Both the position numbers and the translations under genes were made by a program. A DNA stretch of 64,000 bases from Bugula neritina. Lineage: Eukaryota > Bryozoa > Gymnolaemata > Cheilostomatida > Bugulidae. Below are positions 24,145 through 37,500 of the stretch, one piece after another; within the stretch, counting starts at the first letter, position 1, and every line of letters starts with the position of its first letter. The notes under the pieces were generated by a model that was given only the letters and a program-made list of their open reading frames with translations, did not search any database and had not been told where the DNA came from. The stretch is from positions 419,501 through 483,500 of the forward strand of contig OZ037768.1 in assembly GCA_964035545.1 (NCBI GenBank), written 5' to 3'.

Positions 24145-24807
24145 TATTTAAGGTCACGTCCACACATTATTATCACACAAAGCAGCCATTCCTATCAGCA
24201 AACAATCATAACATGATAAGACTGAGTATTCCATCAGCCATTGGCATGTTCATGAAGCTGAGAGAAATAAGACCGTTATCAGTGAACCTTGGCACCCTAA
24301 TTAGCCGTCCTTGAATTTGACACCCATCCTAGTAAAGATAAGCGCAATAAAAATTGAATGCTGCTATAACACATAAACATGAATTACCGGAAAACTTTGC
24401 ATTGTTATGGTGAGAATTGTGAGGGTAGATTTTGATTTCTTAAAACTTAAACTTTCTTCTAATTAGCAATTGCTGTATTTGTGAACTAATTTTAGTTGTA
24501 GGGCTTTAATTTGGATAAAGAAACTAAAAAACAGAACATGTGACAGAGTAGTGGAACTCAACTCTCATGTCTTGTTTCCACTCTGGAGGTGCGAGTAGAA
24601 ACTGGCTCAGAGTATGGGAGTTGTCCTCTCAGCTAACAGCAGGAATACTGTGAGCTGCTCAAGGAGCTTTCCATTGACAGACATGGAAAAGCAGACAACT
24701 CTAAAGATATTTCATCTTCTGAACAACCTACAGATTGCTATTGTTCACTTTACATATGATACTTAGTCAGATGGCATAAGAATTTAAATATAATAAAACA
24801 CTTCAAC
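24145..24807. other. Intergenic, 3' flank of the hydroxylase gene
   Basis: Unique sequence. A TTTAAT at 24505-24510 reads ATTAAA on the minus strand and could be the hydroxylase poly(A) signal. Nothing else is recognised. Confidence 0.35.
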
Positions 24808-27800
24808 TTAAAACTTTTTTTGGCGTTCAACTCGTTTCTTAGCTTCAAACTCAAGAAGTTGGGGGCTCTTGTAGCCACCCGCAGCCATGGGTGGACAGTA
24901 GGTGCCGACGAGCTTGTCCCAAGTGTTGAAGTACGGCTGGAAGTTGGTCATGGGTTTGTAGTGATGCATGTCGTGTTTGGGTGCTCCGCCATAGATGCCC
25001 AGGGGGAACCAGTGATGGGCCGCCCATGGGAAGTCAAATCCTAGAAACACAAGCACAAGTGAGAGAATGAGTCTAGAGTGAGAGACTGAGTCTAGAGTGA
25101 GAGAATGAGTCTAGAGTGAGAGAATGAGTCTAGAGTGAGAGAATGAGTCTAGAGTGAGAGAATGAGTTTAGAGTGAGAGACTGAGTCTAGAGTGAGAGAC
25201 TGAGTCTAGAGTGAGAGACTGAGACTAGAGTGAGAGACTGAGTCTAGAGTGAGAGACTGAGACTAGAGTGAGAGACTGAGTCTAGAGTGAGAGACTGAGT
25301 CTAGAGTGAGAGAATGAGTCTAGAGTGAGAGAATGAGTTTAGAGTGAGAGAATGAGTCTAGAGTGAGAGAATGAGTCTAGAGTGAGAGAATGAGTTTAGA
25401 GTGAGAGACTGAGTCTAGAGTGAGAGACTGAGTCTAGAGTGAGAGACTGAGACTAGAGTGAGAGACTGAGTCTAGAGTGAGAGACTGAGACTAGAGTGAG
25501 AGACTGAGTCTAGAGTGAGAGACTGAGTCTAGAGTGAGAGAATGAGTCTAGAGTGAGAGAATGAGTTTAGAGTGAGAGACTGAGTCTAGAGTGAGAGAAT
25601 GAGTCTAGAGTGAGAGAATGAGTTTAGAGTGAGAGACTGAGTCTAGAGTGAGAGACTGAGACTAGAGTGAGAGACTGAGTCTAGAGTGAGAGACTGAGTT
25701 TAGAGTGAGAGACTGAGACTAGAGTGAGAGACTGAGTCTAGAGTGAGAGAATGAGTTTAGAGTGAGAGAATGAGACTAGAGTGAGAGACTGAGTCTAGAG
25801 TGAGAGAATGAGTTTAGAGTGAGAGAATGAGACTAGAGTGAGAGACTAAGACTATAGGGAGACTGCATAGCATACTATTAGCTGAGAGATATTATACTGG
25901 TTAACTTACACTGTATGACTGGAGAATAAATCAATACGCCTCGACAGCCGAATACCCTGTGGGGTCAATAAGTGGGCCATACGTGTATATGACTAGTCAG
26001 ATGGTCTGATAATATGCTGGGTACTGTGTAGTGTGTAGTGTATACTGTGTAGTGTATACTGTGTAGTGTATACTGTGCAGTGTATACTGTGTGTATACTG
26101 TGTGTGTATACTGTGTGTATACTGTGTGTGTATACTGTGTGTATACTGTGTGTATACTGTGTGTATACTGTGTGTGTACTGTGTATACTGTGTGTGTACT
26201 GTGTATACTGTGTGTGTACTGTGTGTATACTGTGTGTGTACTGTGTAGTGTATACTGTGTGTATACTGTGTAGTGTGTACTGTGTGTGTATACTGTGTGT
26301 AACTGAATGCCAGATAATACCATAATAACTCGCCCTAATTGTTACTCCATAATGCTAAACTTATAAGTGATTAATAGCTTTTAAATGTCTAGTCAAATGA
26401 AGGTGGAAGTTGGTAGTTCAGAGCTGAGACTTTACTACAGTACAGTGAGCTAATGAAGGTGTCAGATAGATGACCTGAGGTGTCAGATAGATGACCTGAG
26501 GTATCAGTTAGATGACCTGAGGTGTCAGCTGGATGACCTGAGGTGTCAGATAGATGACCTGAGGTAACACTCACCGATGTGGGACTCTACAGCCACGATA
26601 ATGTTAAGCAGCATAAAGCTCCAGATGGTGAAGCAGTGACTGTCAAACAACCAGGGGATGAAAGTGGTGCCGAACCCCACAATAATGAGCTCCCAGGGGT
26701 GGAGGTACTGGGTGACCCAGCTGAAGGGGCTGTGGTATTCGTGGTGTATGGCGTGTAGCCATCTGTACAGGAAACGCACCTGTGATCATGCAATATTAGT
26801 ATGAAGGCTGAGTTACATTGTGGTACACACACTACTATGTATGCATATATACTAACTACAGAGTAAATATACTCATACGTGTTGAATTATATGAATATGA
26901 AGTAGAGAGATAACTCTGTAAAGAAACTGGCATGGAGCCAATGAGAAAAGCTTTAAAAGAAACTTGAAGCTAAGCAAACATGGGCTTTATATTTTTGATT
27001 TCTTTGTTAGATTAAATATTCCGGTTTAGCAATGCTGAAGGGGCACGTAGTATAGAGAGTATAGTATAGTATAGAGAGTATATAGTATAGTATAGAGAGT
27101 ATACGGTATAGAGAGTATATAGTATAGTATAGAGAGTATATAGTATAGTATAGAGAGTATATAGTATAGTATAGAGAGTATATAGTATAGAGAGTATATA
27201 GTATAGTATAGTATAGAGAGTATATAGTATAGTATAGAGAGTATATAGTATAGTATAGAGAGTATATAGTATAGTATAGAGAGTATATAGTATAGTATAG
27301 AGAGTATATAGTATAGTATAGAGAGTATATAGTATAGTACAGAGAGTATATAGTATAGTATAGAGAGTATATAGTATAGAGATAGAGAGTATATAGTATA
27401 GAGATAGAGAGTATATAGTATAGTATAGAGAGTATATAGTATAGTATAGAGTATATAGTATAGTATAGAGAGTATATAGTATAGTATAGAGAGTATATAG
27501 TATAGTATAGAGAGTATATAGTATAGAGATAGAGAGTATATAGTATAGAGATAGAGAGTATATAGTATAGTATAGAGAGTATATAGTATAGTATAGAGAG
27601 TATATAGTATAGTATAGAGAGTATATAGTATAGTATAGAGAGTATATAGTATAGTATAGAGAGTATATAGTATAGTATAGAGAGTATATAGTATAGTATA
27701 GAGAGTATAGTATAGTATAGAGAGTGTATAGTATAGTATAGAGAGTATATAGTATAGTACAGAGAGTATATAGTATAGTATATAGAGTATATAGTATAGT

Positions 27801-30800
27801 ATAGAGAGTATATAGTATAGTATAGAGAGTATATAGTATAGAGAGTATATAGTATAGTATAGAGAGTATATAGTATAGTATAGAGTATATAGTATAGTAT
27901 AGAGAGTATGTAGTATAGTATAGAGAGTATATAGTATAGTATAGAGAGTATATAGTATAGAGATAGAGAGTATATAGTATAGAGATAGAGAGTATATAGT
28001 ATAGTATAGAGAGTATATAGTATAGTATAGAGAGTATATAGTATAGTATAGAGAGTATATAGTATAGTATAGAGAGTATATAGTATAGAGATAGAGAGTA
28101 TATAGTATAGAGATAGAGAGTATATAGTATAGTATAGAGAGTATATAGTATAGTATAGTATAGAGAGTATATAGTATAGTATAGAGAGTATAGTATAGTA
28201 TAGAGAGTGTATAGTATAGTATAGAGAGTATATAGTATAGTACAGAGAGTATATAGTATAGTATATAGAGTATATAGTATAGTATAGAGAGTATATAGTA
28301 TAGTATAGAGAGTATATAGTATAGAGAGTATATAGTATAGTATAGAGAGTATATAGTATAGTATAGAGTATATAGTATAGTACAGAGAGTATATAGTATA
28401 GTATATAGAGTATATAGTATAGAGATAGAGAGTATATAGTATAGAGATAGAGAGTATATAGTATAGTATAGAGAGTATATAGTATAGTATAGAGAGTATA
28501 TAGTATAGTATAGAGAGTATATAGTATAGAGAGTATATAGTATAGTATAGAGAGTATATAGTATAGTATAGAGTATATAGTATAGTACAGAGAGTATATA
28601 GTATAGTATATAGAGTATATAGTATAGTATAGAGAGTATATAGTATAGTATAGAGAGTATATAGTATAGAGAGTATATAGTATAGTATAGAGAGTATATA
28701 GTATAGTATAGTATAGAGAGTATATAGTATAGTATAGAGAGTATATAGTATAGTATAGAGAGTATATAGTATAGTATAGAGAGTATATAGTATAGTATAG
28801 AGAGTATATAGTATAGTATAGAGAGTATATAGTATAGTACAGAGAGTATATAGTATAGTATAGAGAGTATATAGTATAGAGATAGAGAGTATATAGTATA
28901 GAGATAGAGAGTATATAGTATAGTATAGAGAGTATATAGTATAGTATAGAGAGTATATAGTATAGTATAGAGAGTATATAGTATAGTATAGAGAGTATAT
29001 AGTATAGTATAGAGAGTATATAGTATAGTACAGAGAGTATATAGTATAGTATAGAGAGTATATAGTATAGAGATAGAGAGTATATAGTATAGAGATAGAG
29101 AGTATATAGTATAGTATAGAGAGTATATAGTATAGTATAGAGTATATAGTATAGTATAGAGAGTATATAGTATAGTATAGAGAGTATATAGTATAGTATA
29201 GAGAGTATATAGTATAGAGATAGAGAGTATATAGTATAGAGATAGAGAGTATATAGTATAGTATAGAGAGTATATAGTATAGTATAGAGAGTATATAGTA
29301 TAGTATAGAGAGTATATAGTATAGTATAGAGAGTATATAGTATAGTATAGAGAGTATATAGTATAGTATAGAGAGTATATAGTATAGTATAGAGAGTATA
29401 GTATAGTATAGAGAGTGTATAGTATAGTATAGAGAGTATATAGTATAGTACAGAGAGTATATAGTATAGTATATAGAGTATATAGTATAGTATAGAGAGT
29501 ATATAGTATAGTATAGAGAGTATATAGTATAGTATAGAGAGTATATAGTATAGTATAGAGAGTATATAGTATAGTATAGAGAGTATATAGTATAGTATAG
29601 AGAGTATATAGTATAGTATAGAGAGTATATAGTATAGTATAGAGAGTATATAGTATAGTATAGAGAGTATATAGTATAGTATAGAGAGTATATAGTATAG
29701 TATAGAGAGTATAGTATAGTATAGAGAGTGTATAGTATAGTATAGAGAGTATATAGTATAGTACAGAGAGTATATAGTATAGTATATAGAGTATATAGTA
29801 TAGTATAGAGAGTATATAGTATAGTATAGAGAGTATATAGTATAGAGAGTATATAGTATAGTATAGAGAGTATATAGTACAGTATATATAGAGAGTATAT
29901 AGTATAGTATAGAGAGTATATAGTATAGTATATAGAGTATATAGTATAGTATAGAGAGTATATAGTATAGTATAGAGAGTATATAGTATAGAGAGTATAT
30001 AGTATAGAGAGTATATAGTATAGTATAGAGAGTATATATAGTATAGAGAGTATATAGTATAGTATAGAGAGTATATAGTATAGTATAGAGTATATAGTAT
30101 AGTATAGAGAGTATATAGTATAGTATAGAGAGTATATAGTATAGTATAGAGTATATAGTATAGTATAGAGAGTATATAGTATAGAGAGTATATAGTATAG
30201 AGAGTATATAGTATAGTATAGAGAGTATATAGTATAGTATAGAGTATATAGTATAGTATAGAGAGTATATAGTATAGAGAGTATATAGTATAGAGAGTAT
30301 ATAGTATAGTATAGAGGGTATAGTATAGTATAGAGAGTATATAGTATAGTATAGAGTATATAGTATAGTATAGAGAGTATATAGTATAGAGAGTATATAG
30401 TATAGTATAGAGAGTATATAGTATAGTATAGAGAGTATATAGTATAGTATAGAGAGTATATAGTATAGAGATAGAGAGTATATAGTATAGTATAGAGAGT
30501 ATATAGTATAGTATAGAGAGTATATAGTATAGTATAGAGAGTATATAGTATAGAGATAGAGAGTATATAGTATAGAGATAGAGAGTATATAGTATATATG
30601 TTGCTATGATACTAATTAGTAGAACAATGGAGTCCTGCACTACCTTATGAAACAGAGTGTGCACAACGTAGTAGTACGTGTCAAATATAGCAAAGCTGAG
30701 CACAATCTGCCATGTGTACTCAAACAGAGTGGGTGCCACCGGATCAAGAGGAAGTGGGGGTTGCCACACCCACTGAGCAACTGAAGCAGGAAGGATGTAC

Positions 30801-31574
30801 ATGACGTGATTCCAGAAGGTCACCCACAGCGTCTGTTTCACCATCGGCCATGTTACCTGCGTTGTAGTAGAGTATGACATATAGTAGTGTAAACTGACAT
30901 ATTGTATATAATACTGCATATAATACTGCATATAATACTGTATATAATACTGTATATAATACTGTATATAATACTGTATATAATACTGTATATAATATTG
31001 TATAGAATACTGTATATAATACTGCATATAATACTGTATAGAATACTGTATATGATACTGCATATAATACTGTATATAATACTGTATATAATATTTACCT
31101 CTTTGCTAGACTGTATCTTGTACCTCTGCACCCAGTGCCACTCCTTGCCGAAGAGATCTATGATCATGAAGGGCAGGACGGCCACAAAGTAGAACGTCAC
31201 CGACATGAAGACGGGGAAGAGAGGGGAGCCGAGGTAGTCTTCTCGGCCATCTTTGATGAACTCCCAGAGTGGTTGGAGGATGCGGTCGTTGGGAATAGAG
31301 TAATTGGCCTGTAGAGTAGGGAGAATCAGCCAATCACAAAGAGGTTTACAATACCAGTTCAATACCTCATACACTTGTATATGCCTGTATCAGCCTAATG
31401 TAACCCACTATCTAGTATGCTGAGCTGTTGTTATTCCTATAGCCTATTTACTCTCTCATCTCAGTCAAGTGTTTACAAGGAAGGGATAATAAAGAGCAAG
31501 CACTAACCATACTGAGTAGTTATACAGATGTCATCAGAGCTGTGATTGGTCCACTTACTCTCAACTGAAAACAT
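24808..31574 (-). CDS. Cholesterol 25-hydroxylase-like fatty acid hydroxylase superfamily enzyme
   Basis: Secure exons in transcript order: 31308-31099 (or extended to 31384), 30856-30644, 26779-26575, 25040-24808. Phases close (0, 0, 1). A candidate first exon 31574-31513 ([20 protein letters not shown]) joins phase 2 to 31384, giving 332 aa in total; the alternative is an unseen first exon joined to 31308. It is a multi-pass membrane di-iron oxygenase of the family that includes CH25H and sterol C4-methyl oxidase, probably in the ER. Histidine boxes: HTLFH (about 182-186), HAIHHEYH (about 196-200) and KHDMHH (about 278-282). [14 protein letters not shown]-like QRYKIQ, DFPW and [12 protein letters not shown] align with CH25H (LFLQPLWDHL, FPW, PYFTHWDKILGT). 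It ends in a basic tail (VERQKKF). Substrate is inferred only: family members hydroxylate sterols or lipids. The intron between 26779 and 30644 carries a 3.5-kb repeat. Confidence 0.85.
25045..25852. repeat. 19-bp minisatellite, last intron of the hydroxylase
   Basis: About 42 copies of tctagagtgagagactgag, with gtt/gac variants. It begins immediately upstream of the acceptor tttctag at 25043-25041 on the minus strand, so it spans the branch-point region. Confidence 0.95.
26025..26303. repeat. (TATACTGTGTG)n short minisatellite
   Basis: Units of 11-13 bp mixing tatactgtg, tagtg and tgtgtac. Several frames on both strands stay open by low complexity. Confidence 0.9.
26455..26568. repeat. 21-bp repeat at the donor of the hydroxylase's last intron
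   Basis: About five copies of gatgacctgaggtgtcagat. On the minus strand the array starts within 10 nt of the donor ATCG-gtgagt. Confidence 0.88.
27045..30597. repeat. 3.5-kb 21-bp minisatellite in a hydroxylase intron
   Basis: Roughly 165 copies of gtatatagtatagtatagag with deletions and tag/tac variants, in higher-order blocks. The minus-strand frame has no stop across the array (ILYTLYT, LYYILSI), and it continues from the upstream exon, giving a 1345-codon open frame at 31063-27026. This is an intron: the conserved exons on each side have proper donor and acceptor sites at 30643 and 26780. Confidence 0.96.
30900..31096. repeat. 12-bp AT-rich repeat in a hydroxylase intron
   Basis: About 16 copies of tataatactgta, starting at the minus-strand donor AAAGAG-gtaaat and filling most of the 242-nt intron. 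Confidence 0.92.
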
Positions 31575-34546
31575 GAAATTGTACTGTTAACAGCTGCAAT
31601 TGTACTCTTAATATATTAAGCTGTACTATTATTAGTTCATATTATATCAGTCAGAACTGTTTTGTCTAGGTGTTCAAATAAATGGCATAAAAATCAATTA
31701 AATATATTGCAAAAAGGGAAAAAATGATGGAACCACGAAAATAAAACAGAGATGCATATTTGCTTCCAGAGCTCCCGCTATGTGATCCGGTGATTATCAC
31801 TTGAATGCCACCACATTCTAATATTTGCCTTTTATTATTTCAAAGTCAATAATGTTTCTATTCAGAAGCCGACTCTCTTTGTTGTATGCCAAACAATTTA
31901 GCTAATTGATTGTAGCACCTCTCAGTCCTAATGGAAGACAATCACACCAGCTGTTGACATGCTATTGGAGTGATGCAAGAATAGCAATTTAGTTAGAATA
32001 AAAGTGGCAATATTGTAATTGTGCAAATATCAGATTATTTTCTAAATAATGTATATTTCTAAATAATGCATCGATGTGTATCGAAATTTGTCAGTTATTC
32101 TGCAATATTTTTAACAACTTTTTCGCTGTGTTATACGCTCCACATCAAAAATCAAAACGCTTTAAAAAATTGCCATATATTTTTAGAGTAACATATGTGG
32201 AACATAATATAAATATTATACAATATTATTAATTGCATATTACTACTAGAAGTAGAGCAAGCTACTTACTTCTAGGTATATGTATGATGTGAATAGTAAT
32301 AACTTATATATACCGGTAAATCATTAACTCCATATGTATATAACTGAACAAAAGGTCACACTTCTGTTACCAGCACCTGCTTAATTTTACTTAATACCAA
32401 AATAAGAATTATCCTCATGAACCCTCAGCCAGAACAATGCTTCATACACAAAGGCACGTCACTTACAGGAGGTGAGCAAGTGAAGGCTACACTGCTAATG
32501 TTAATGTCAATCTGAATGTCAAGTGAAATGGCAATTAGCAAACTAAAAATTTAGTATGACCAACTCATGGTCACAGTGCTTATGGTAGTAGCGTAATCAT
32601 TAAATTAGGACAGTATTATGTTTGTCTTATAATTATCATTATTGTGGCTATAAATCAAACATTAAAACTAATTCTAAATGCACTAAATCTGACAGTAAAT
32701 GTAATACTAATAGTAATAGCAATGGAAATAGCAATACTAACAAACACAGGAACTGTAACACTAACTCAGTAACTGTAAGTGTTGCACTAACCCCAAGTAA
32801 AAATCTAACCCTTACCACAGGCCTTGCCTTTAGCCTTAGGCTAAGTCTAATCACCCATAATAAATAAATAATAAGGGAAATCATTTCAAATTTATAACTA
32901 AGATCAGACATAACACTAACAGTAACACTTACTAAGAGTAAGTCTAACACTAACAGTGTAAAACTAGATGTAATCATGTAAGTCTAACATTAGTAAATTA
33001 ATAAGAGAAAGAATAGAACTAGAAGTAAGTTAATCCCAGACTGAAACCCATAGACTTTAGCTTTACTGCTTTTTTTTTAACTTTACGACTGCAAACTTCA
33101 AGTTCAAATTGTACAACTACTACTTATAGTTATAGTTATACTAGTACTACAAGTTGACGGTTAAATTACGATTGATATCACAATAAATGAATTATTATTA
33201 ACACAATAAATGTTAGGCATCATTGCAATTACAAATATATTAATATTAATTGCAATATCAAAATAAATATCAATATGGATATTCATGTTCAATTTTATCC
33301 ATAAATTGCAATTGATATACTCAAGCTCTTCCTTTGGTAATGAATGACTAAATTAATAGTAAATGAGTATGACCCCGATCTTTTGCAGGAATAATAGCTG
33401 ATAATTATGTCTTACTTTTACTGTAGGAACGAAGTGGCTTTCAAGACACACGTTAAGTTTGACATGTATTGTTGAGATCAATGCTTATACAACAAAAAAG
33501 TTGCCCTATCGAACTTTTAAAGGCAAAAGGTTAAGATAACAAGACAAGTTCGAGTTTAGAGAAGACGACTCTATAATTACAATACCTTCCTTTGATCGCG
33601 GCATTTACAAATAATATTATTATTGTTTGTTTCAGTAATGGTATTACCGCAGCACACAAAGGTCAAGGAAACTCATGGACATCATAAATTATTTTACTTT
33701 ACTAACTTGTGATTTCTAGATTATTTAAATTAATATATTAATATTCTAATATACTTATATATAATATACTATAATATGCTCCCATATATTATAGTGCAAT
33801 ATAATTAATGATAATCATATAAGTTATCATAATATTAATAATCATAATGGCAATACATTTATACTGATTTTTAACTTGAAGTTTTAGTTTAAGTTACTAT
33901 GACTATGAGTATGACTATCACTATCAGTATCACTATCAGTATCACTATGACTATGAGTATGATGAGTATGATACTTTAATAGTGACTATCACTGTGTGAA
34001 TGTCTGTTGAACTTCAACTAAAACTTGAAGTCCAATTGAGGTTGAATTGGTAATGATGCCCATACTGATACTCTTGATGAGTCACTCAGACTGTGATGAG
34101 TGATTACTGATAGTGATACTGATAGAGTGATACTGATAGTGAATCAGTTACTGTTAGTGTTAGACGAACTAACGATCACCGGTTTTGTTCTTTATCTTAT
34201 CAAATAACTATTCAAGTTATAATTAAATTCAATACCATCTGCCTGCCAGCTGACTTAAACTTAGAGTTGGTAATTATTATTATTGGTGTTACATTTTTTT
34301 ATCTTTGAAAATTATATTTTATATTTATTTTTTCTGGATGATAGTTGTTATTATATGTTGCCCAACAAATCACTCACATGGTTGAATTAATATCCATTTA
34401 AATTTTGATGTTGTCTTAGACTTAGTCTTAGACTTATGTGCATCATTTAAATATGGTGAGTTTCAGTTTAGAATTAAATTTTCTGTAAACCTGTTTGAGC
34501 TTTCAAGTTTTAGCTGTTTTAGACGCAGCAGTTAGTAGTGCAACTT
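31575..34546. other. Intergenic region between divergent hydroxylase and RPC4 genes
   Basis: AT-rich; no gene supported. It includes degenerate aatagtaatagcaat repeats (32640-32780) and, at 33895-34145, stretches of cactatcagtat on one side and gatactgatagtg on the other that are inverted copies. A strong polypyrimidine acceptor (gctgttttag) just before 34524 suggests a 5'-UTR intron for RPC4. Confidence 0.4.
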
Positions 34547-37500
34547 ATGTCTTCCAACAACAACAATTCATCCCTGAATGCGAGAGATGCCCCTCCTAAT
34601 GGTTCCGGAGAAAGTCTCCCAAGGGGGTTACTCGGTAAAGATGGTGTTCCGATGTCAAAGTCCACTCGCTTGAAGTCTTGTAAACAGGCTAGAGACCTGA
34701 CTTTAGGAGGTCCGCAGAGAAAAACATTCAAACCTAACATTCCTGTCCGACCACGAGATCGGCCCGGCACTAGCGGGTAACCGGGTGTTGAAATGCAAAT
34801 AATTTGATTTTTGTTGAATACTGATAAAATTTGTTAGTTATTATAAATTATTTCAAGCTATTAAATTTAGAAAACAAAATCATAAATTAATTTTTTTATC
34901 ATTTTAAGCCCGGTAGAGGATAAACTGCAGTTTAAAGAGAAAAAAGTAAAAAAGGAAAAGACAGACAGGCCTGGAGCGGGCGGCAAAGGAGGCCGCCCTA
35001 AAGGGCAGCGCAACTTCATTCAATCTCAGTCTATATTTGAAGCTGGGCCATCAGAAAAAAGCATTAAACGAGGTTTGATTGTAAAATTCTTTACTATTTT
35101 CACTATAACAATTATCATACACGGTATGCCTTTGACAAAACTATTTTGAAAAGAATTTAGATCCGCTGGAGATACAAATCTGGTGGAAAAGTTTTAATAG
35201 AAAGTCATAGCAGAAGTTCATATAGAGCTGGTTTCACATCTGTAGGACAAACTAACTAATATAAATACTTGTTCACTTTTTGGTATAATAACCGAACATC
35301 TAGGTGGTGGTGTGTATTAGTAAAGAGTTTCAAATACACTCAGCGTTTTAGCTCAGCTTATGTCTTGCCATATACTGTAGAGAGTATCTACAGCGGTGGT
35401 GGGGGTGGAGGGGGTGGCCGCAGTGGCGACTCTTACAGAGTATCCACTTCTGTGAAGGATCACAGGCCAACTAAAGCAGAGACTCAGGAAATTCTGGACC
35501 AACTTCTGCGTGACGATGTGAGTTATTACTAAGTAGTATATATAACTAGTATATATAACTAGTATATATAACTAGTATGTATAACTAGTATATATAACTA
35601 GTATATATAACTAGTACGTATAACTAGTACGTATAACTAGTATATATAACTAGTACGTATAACTAGTATATATAACTAGTACGTATAACTAGTACGTATA
35701 ACTAGTATATATAACTAGTACGTATAACTAGTATATATAACTAGTATGTATAACTATTATGTATAACTAGTATATATAACTAGTATATATAACTAGTATA
35801 TATAACTAGTACGTATAACTAGTATGTACAACTAGTATATATAACTAGTACGTATAACTAGTATATATAACTAGTATGTATAACTAGTACGTATAATTAG
35901 TACAACTGTGTCTTGCAGTTCATAGATGACGGAGAAGTAGTGGATATGACAGACCAGCCCGTTACATTACCTCTTCTGAATACGGTGAAGTATGAAGAGA
36001 GTGAGTGTTATATGGTGTCCTGTAATATATCCTCGTATTATGTAATATATGTGACAATGTAATGCAATATACAATCTAATACAACGTAATATATTATTAT
36101 ATGTAAGATAATACACCTAAACGTTGTATTCTAGTATCTAGTTAGTAACCACAACACAATATTGTACTCTGTAGTGATCAAGTCGGAGTTGAATATCGGG
36201 GAAGAGTCCAAGTTGGATCCTACAGACCCCTCCCTCTCGGCTCATGTGGTCAACCATACTGAAGGTAAGTACTGTATACTGAAGGTAAGTACTCTATACT
36301 GAAGGTAAGTACTGTATACTGAAGGTAAGTACTGTATACTGAAGGTAAGTACTGTATACTGAAGGTAAGTACTGTATACTGAAGGTAAGTACTGTATACT
36401 GAAGGTAAGTACTGTATACTGAAGGTAAGTACTGTATACTGAAGGTAAGTACTGTATACTGAAGGTAAGTACTCTATACTGAAGGTAAGTACTCTATACT
36501 GAAGGTAAGTACTGTATACTGAAGGTAAGTACTGTATACTGAAGGTAAGTACTGTATACTGAAGGTAAGTACTGTATACTGAAGGTAAGTACTGTATACT
36601 GAAGGTAAGTACTGTATACTGAAGGTAAGTACTGTATACTGAAGGTAAGTACTGTATACTGAAGGTAAGTACTCTATACTGAAGGTAAGTACTCTATACT
36701 GAAGGTAAGTACTGTATACTGAAGGTAAGTACTCTATACTGTGGGTAAGTACTGTATACTGAAGGTAAGTACTCTATACTGAAGGTAAGTACTGTATACT
36801 GAAGGTAAGTACTGTATACTGAAGGTAAGTACTCTATACTGAGGGTAAGTACTGTATACTGAAGGTAAGTACTCTATACTGAAGGTAAGTACTGTCTACA
36901 GGGGGTAAGTACTGTGTACTGAAGGTAAGTACTGTATACTGAGGGTAAGTACTCTATACTGAAGGTAAGTACTCTGTACTGAAGGTAAGTACTGTATACT
37001 GAGGGTAAGTACTGTATACTGAAGGTAAGTACTCTGTACTGAAGGTAAGTACTGTATACTGAGGGTAAGTACTGTATACTGAAGGTAAGTACTCTGTACT
37101 GAAGGTAAGTACTCTGTACTGAAGGTAAGTACTCTGTACTGAAGGTAAGTACTGTATACTGAAGGTAAGTACTGTATACTGAAGGTAAGTACTGTATACT
37201 GAAGGTAAGTACTGTATACTGAAGGTAAGTACTGTATACTGAAGGTAAGTACTGTATACTGAAGGTAAGTACTCTATACTGAAGGTAAGTACTCTATACT
37301 GAAGGTAAGTACTGTATACTGAAGGTAAGTACTCTATACTGAGGGTAAGTACTCTATACTGAAGGTAAGTACTGTATACTGAAGGTAAGTACTGTATACT
37401 GAAGGTAAGTACTCTATACTGAAGGTAAGTACTGTATACTGAAGGTAAGTACTCTATACTGAAGGTAAGTACTCTATACTGAAGGTAAGTACTCTATACT

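Noticed and set aside
27026-31063. A single 1345-residue protein on the minus strand
   Set aside because: It merges one real hydroxylase exon with two repeat introns. The conserved exon is bounded by good splice sites and the rest is a 21-bp satellite.
32622-32977. Overlapping ORFs in Asn/Ser- and Leu-rich frames
   Set aside because: Both strands open over degenerate aatagtaatagcaat repeats; low complexity, no splice partners.
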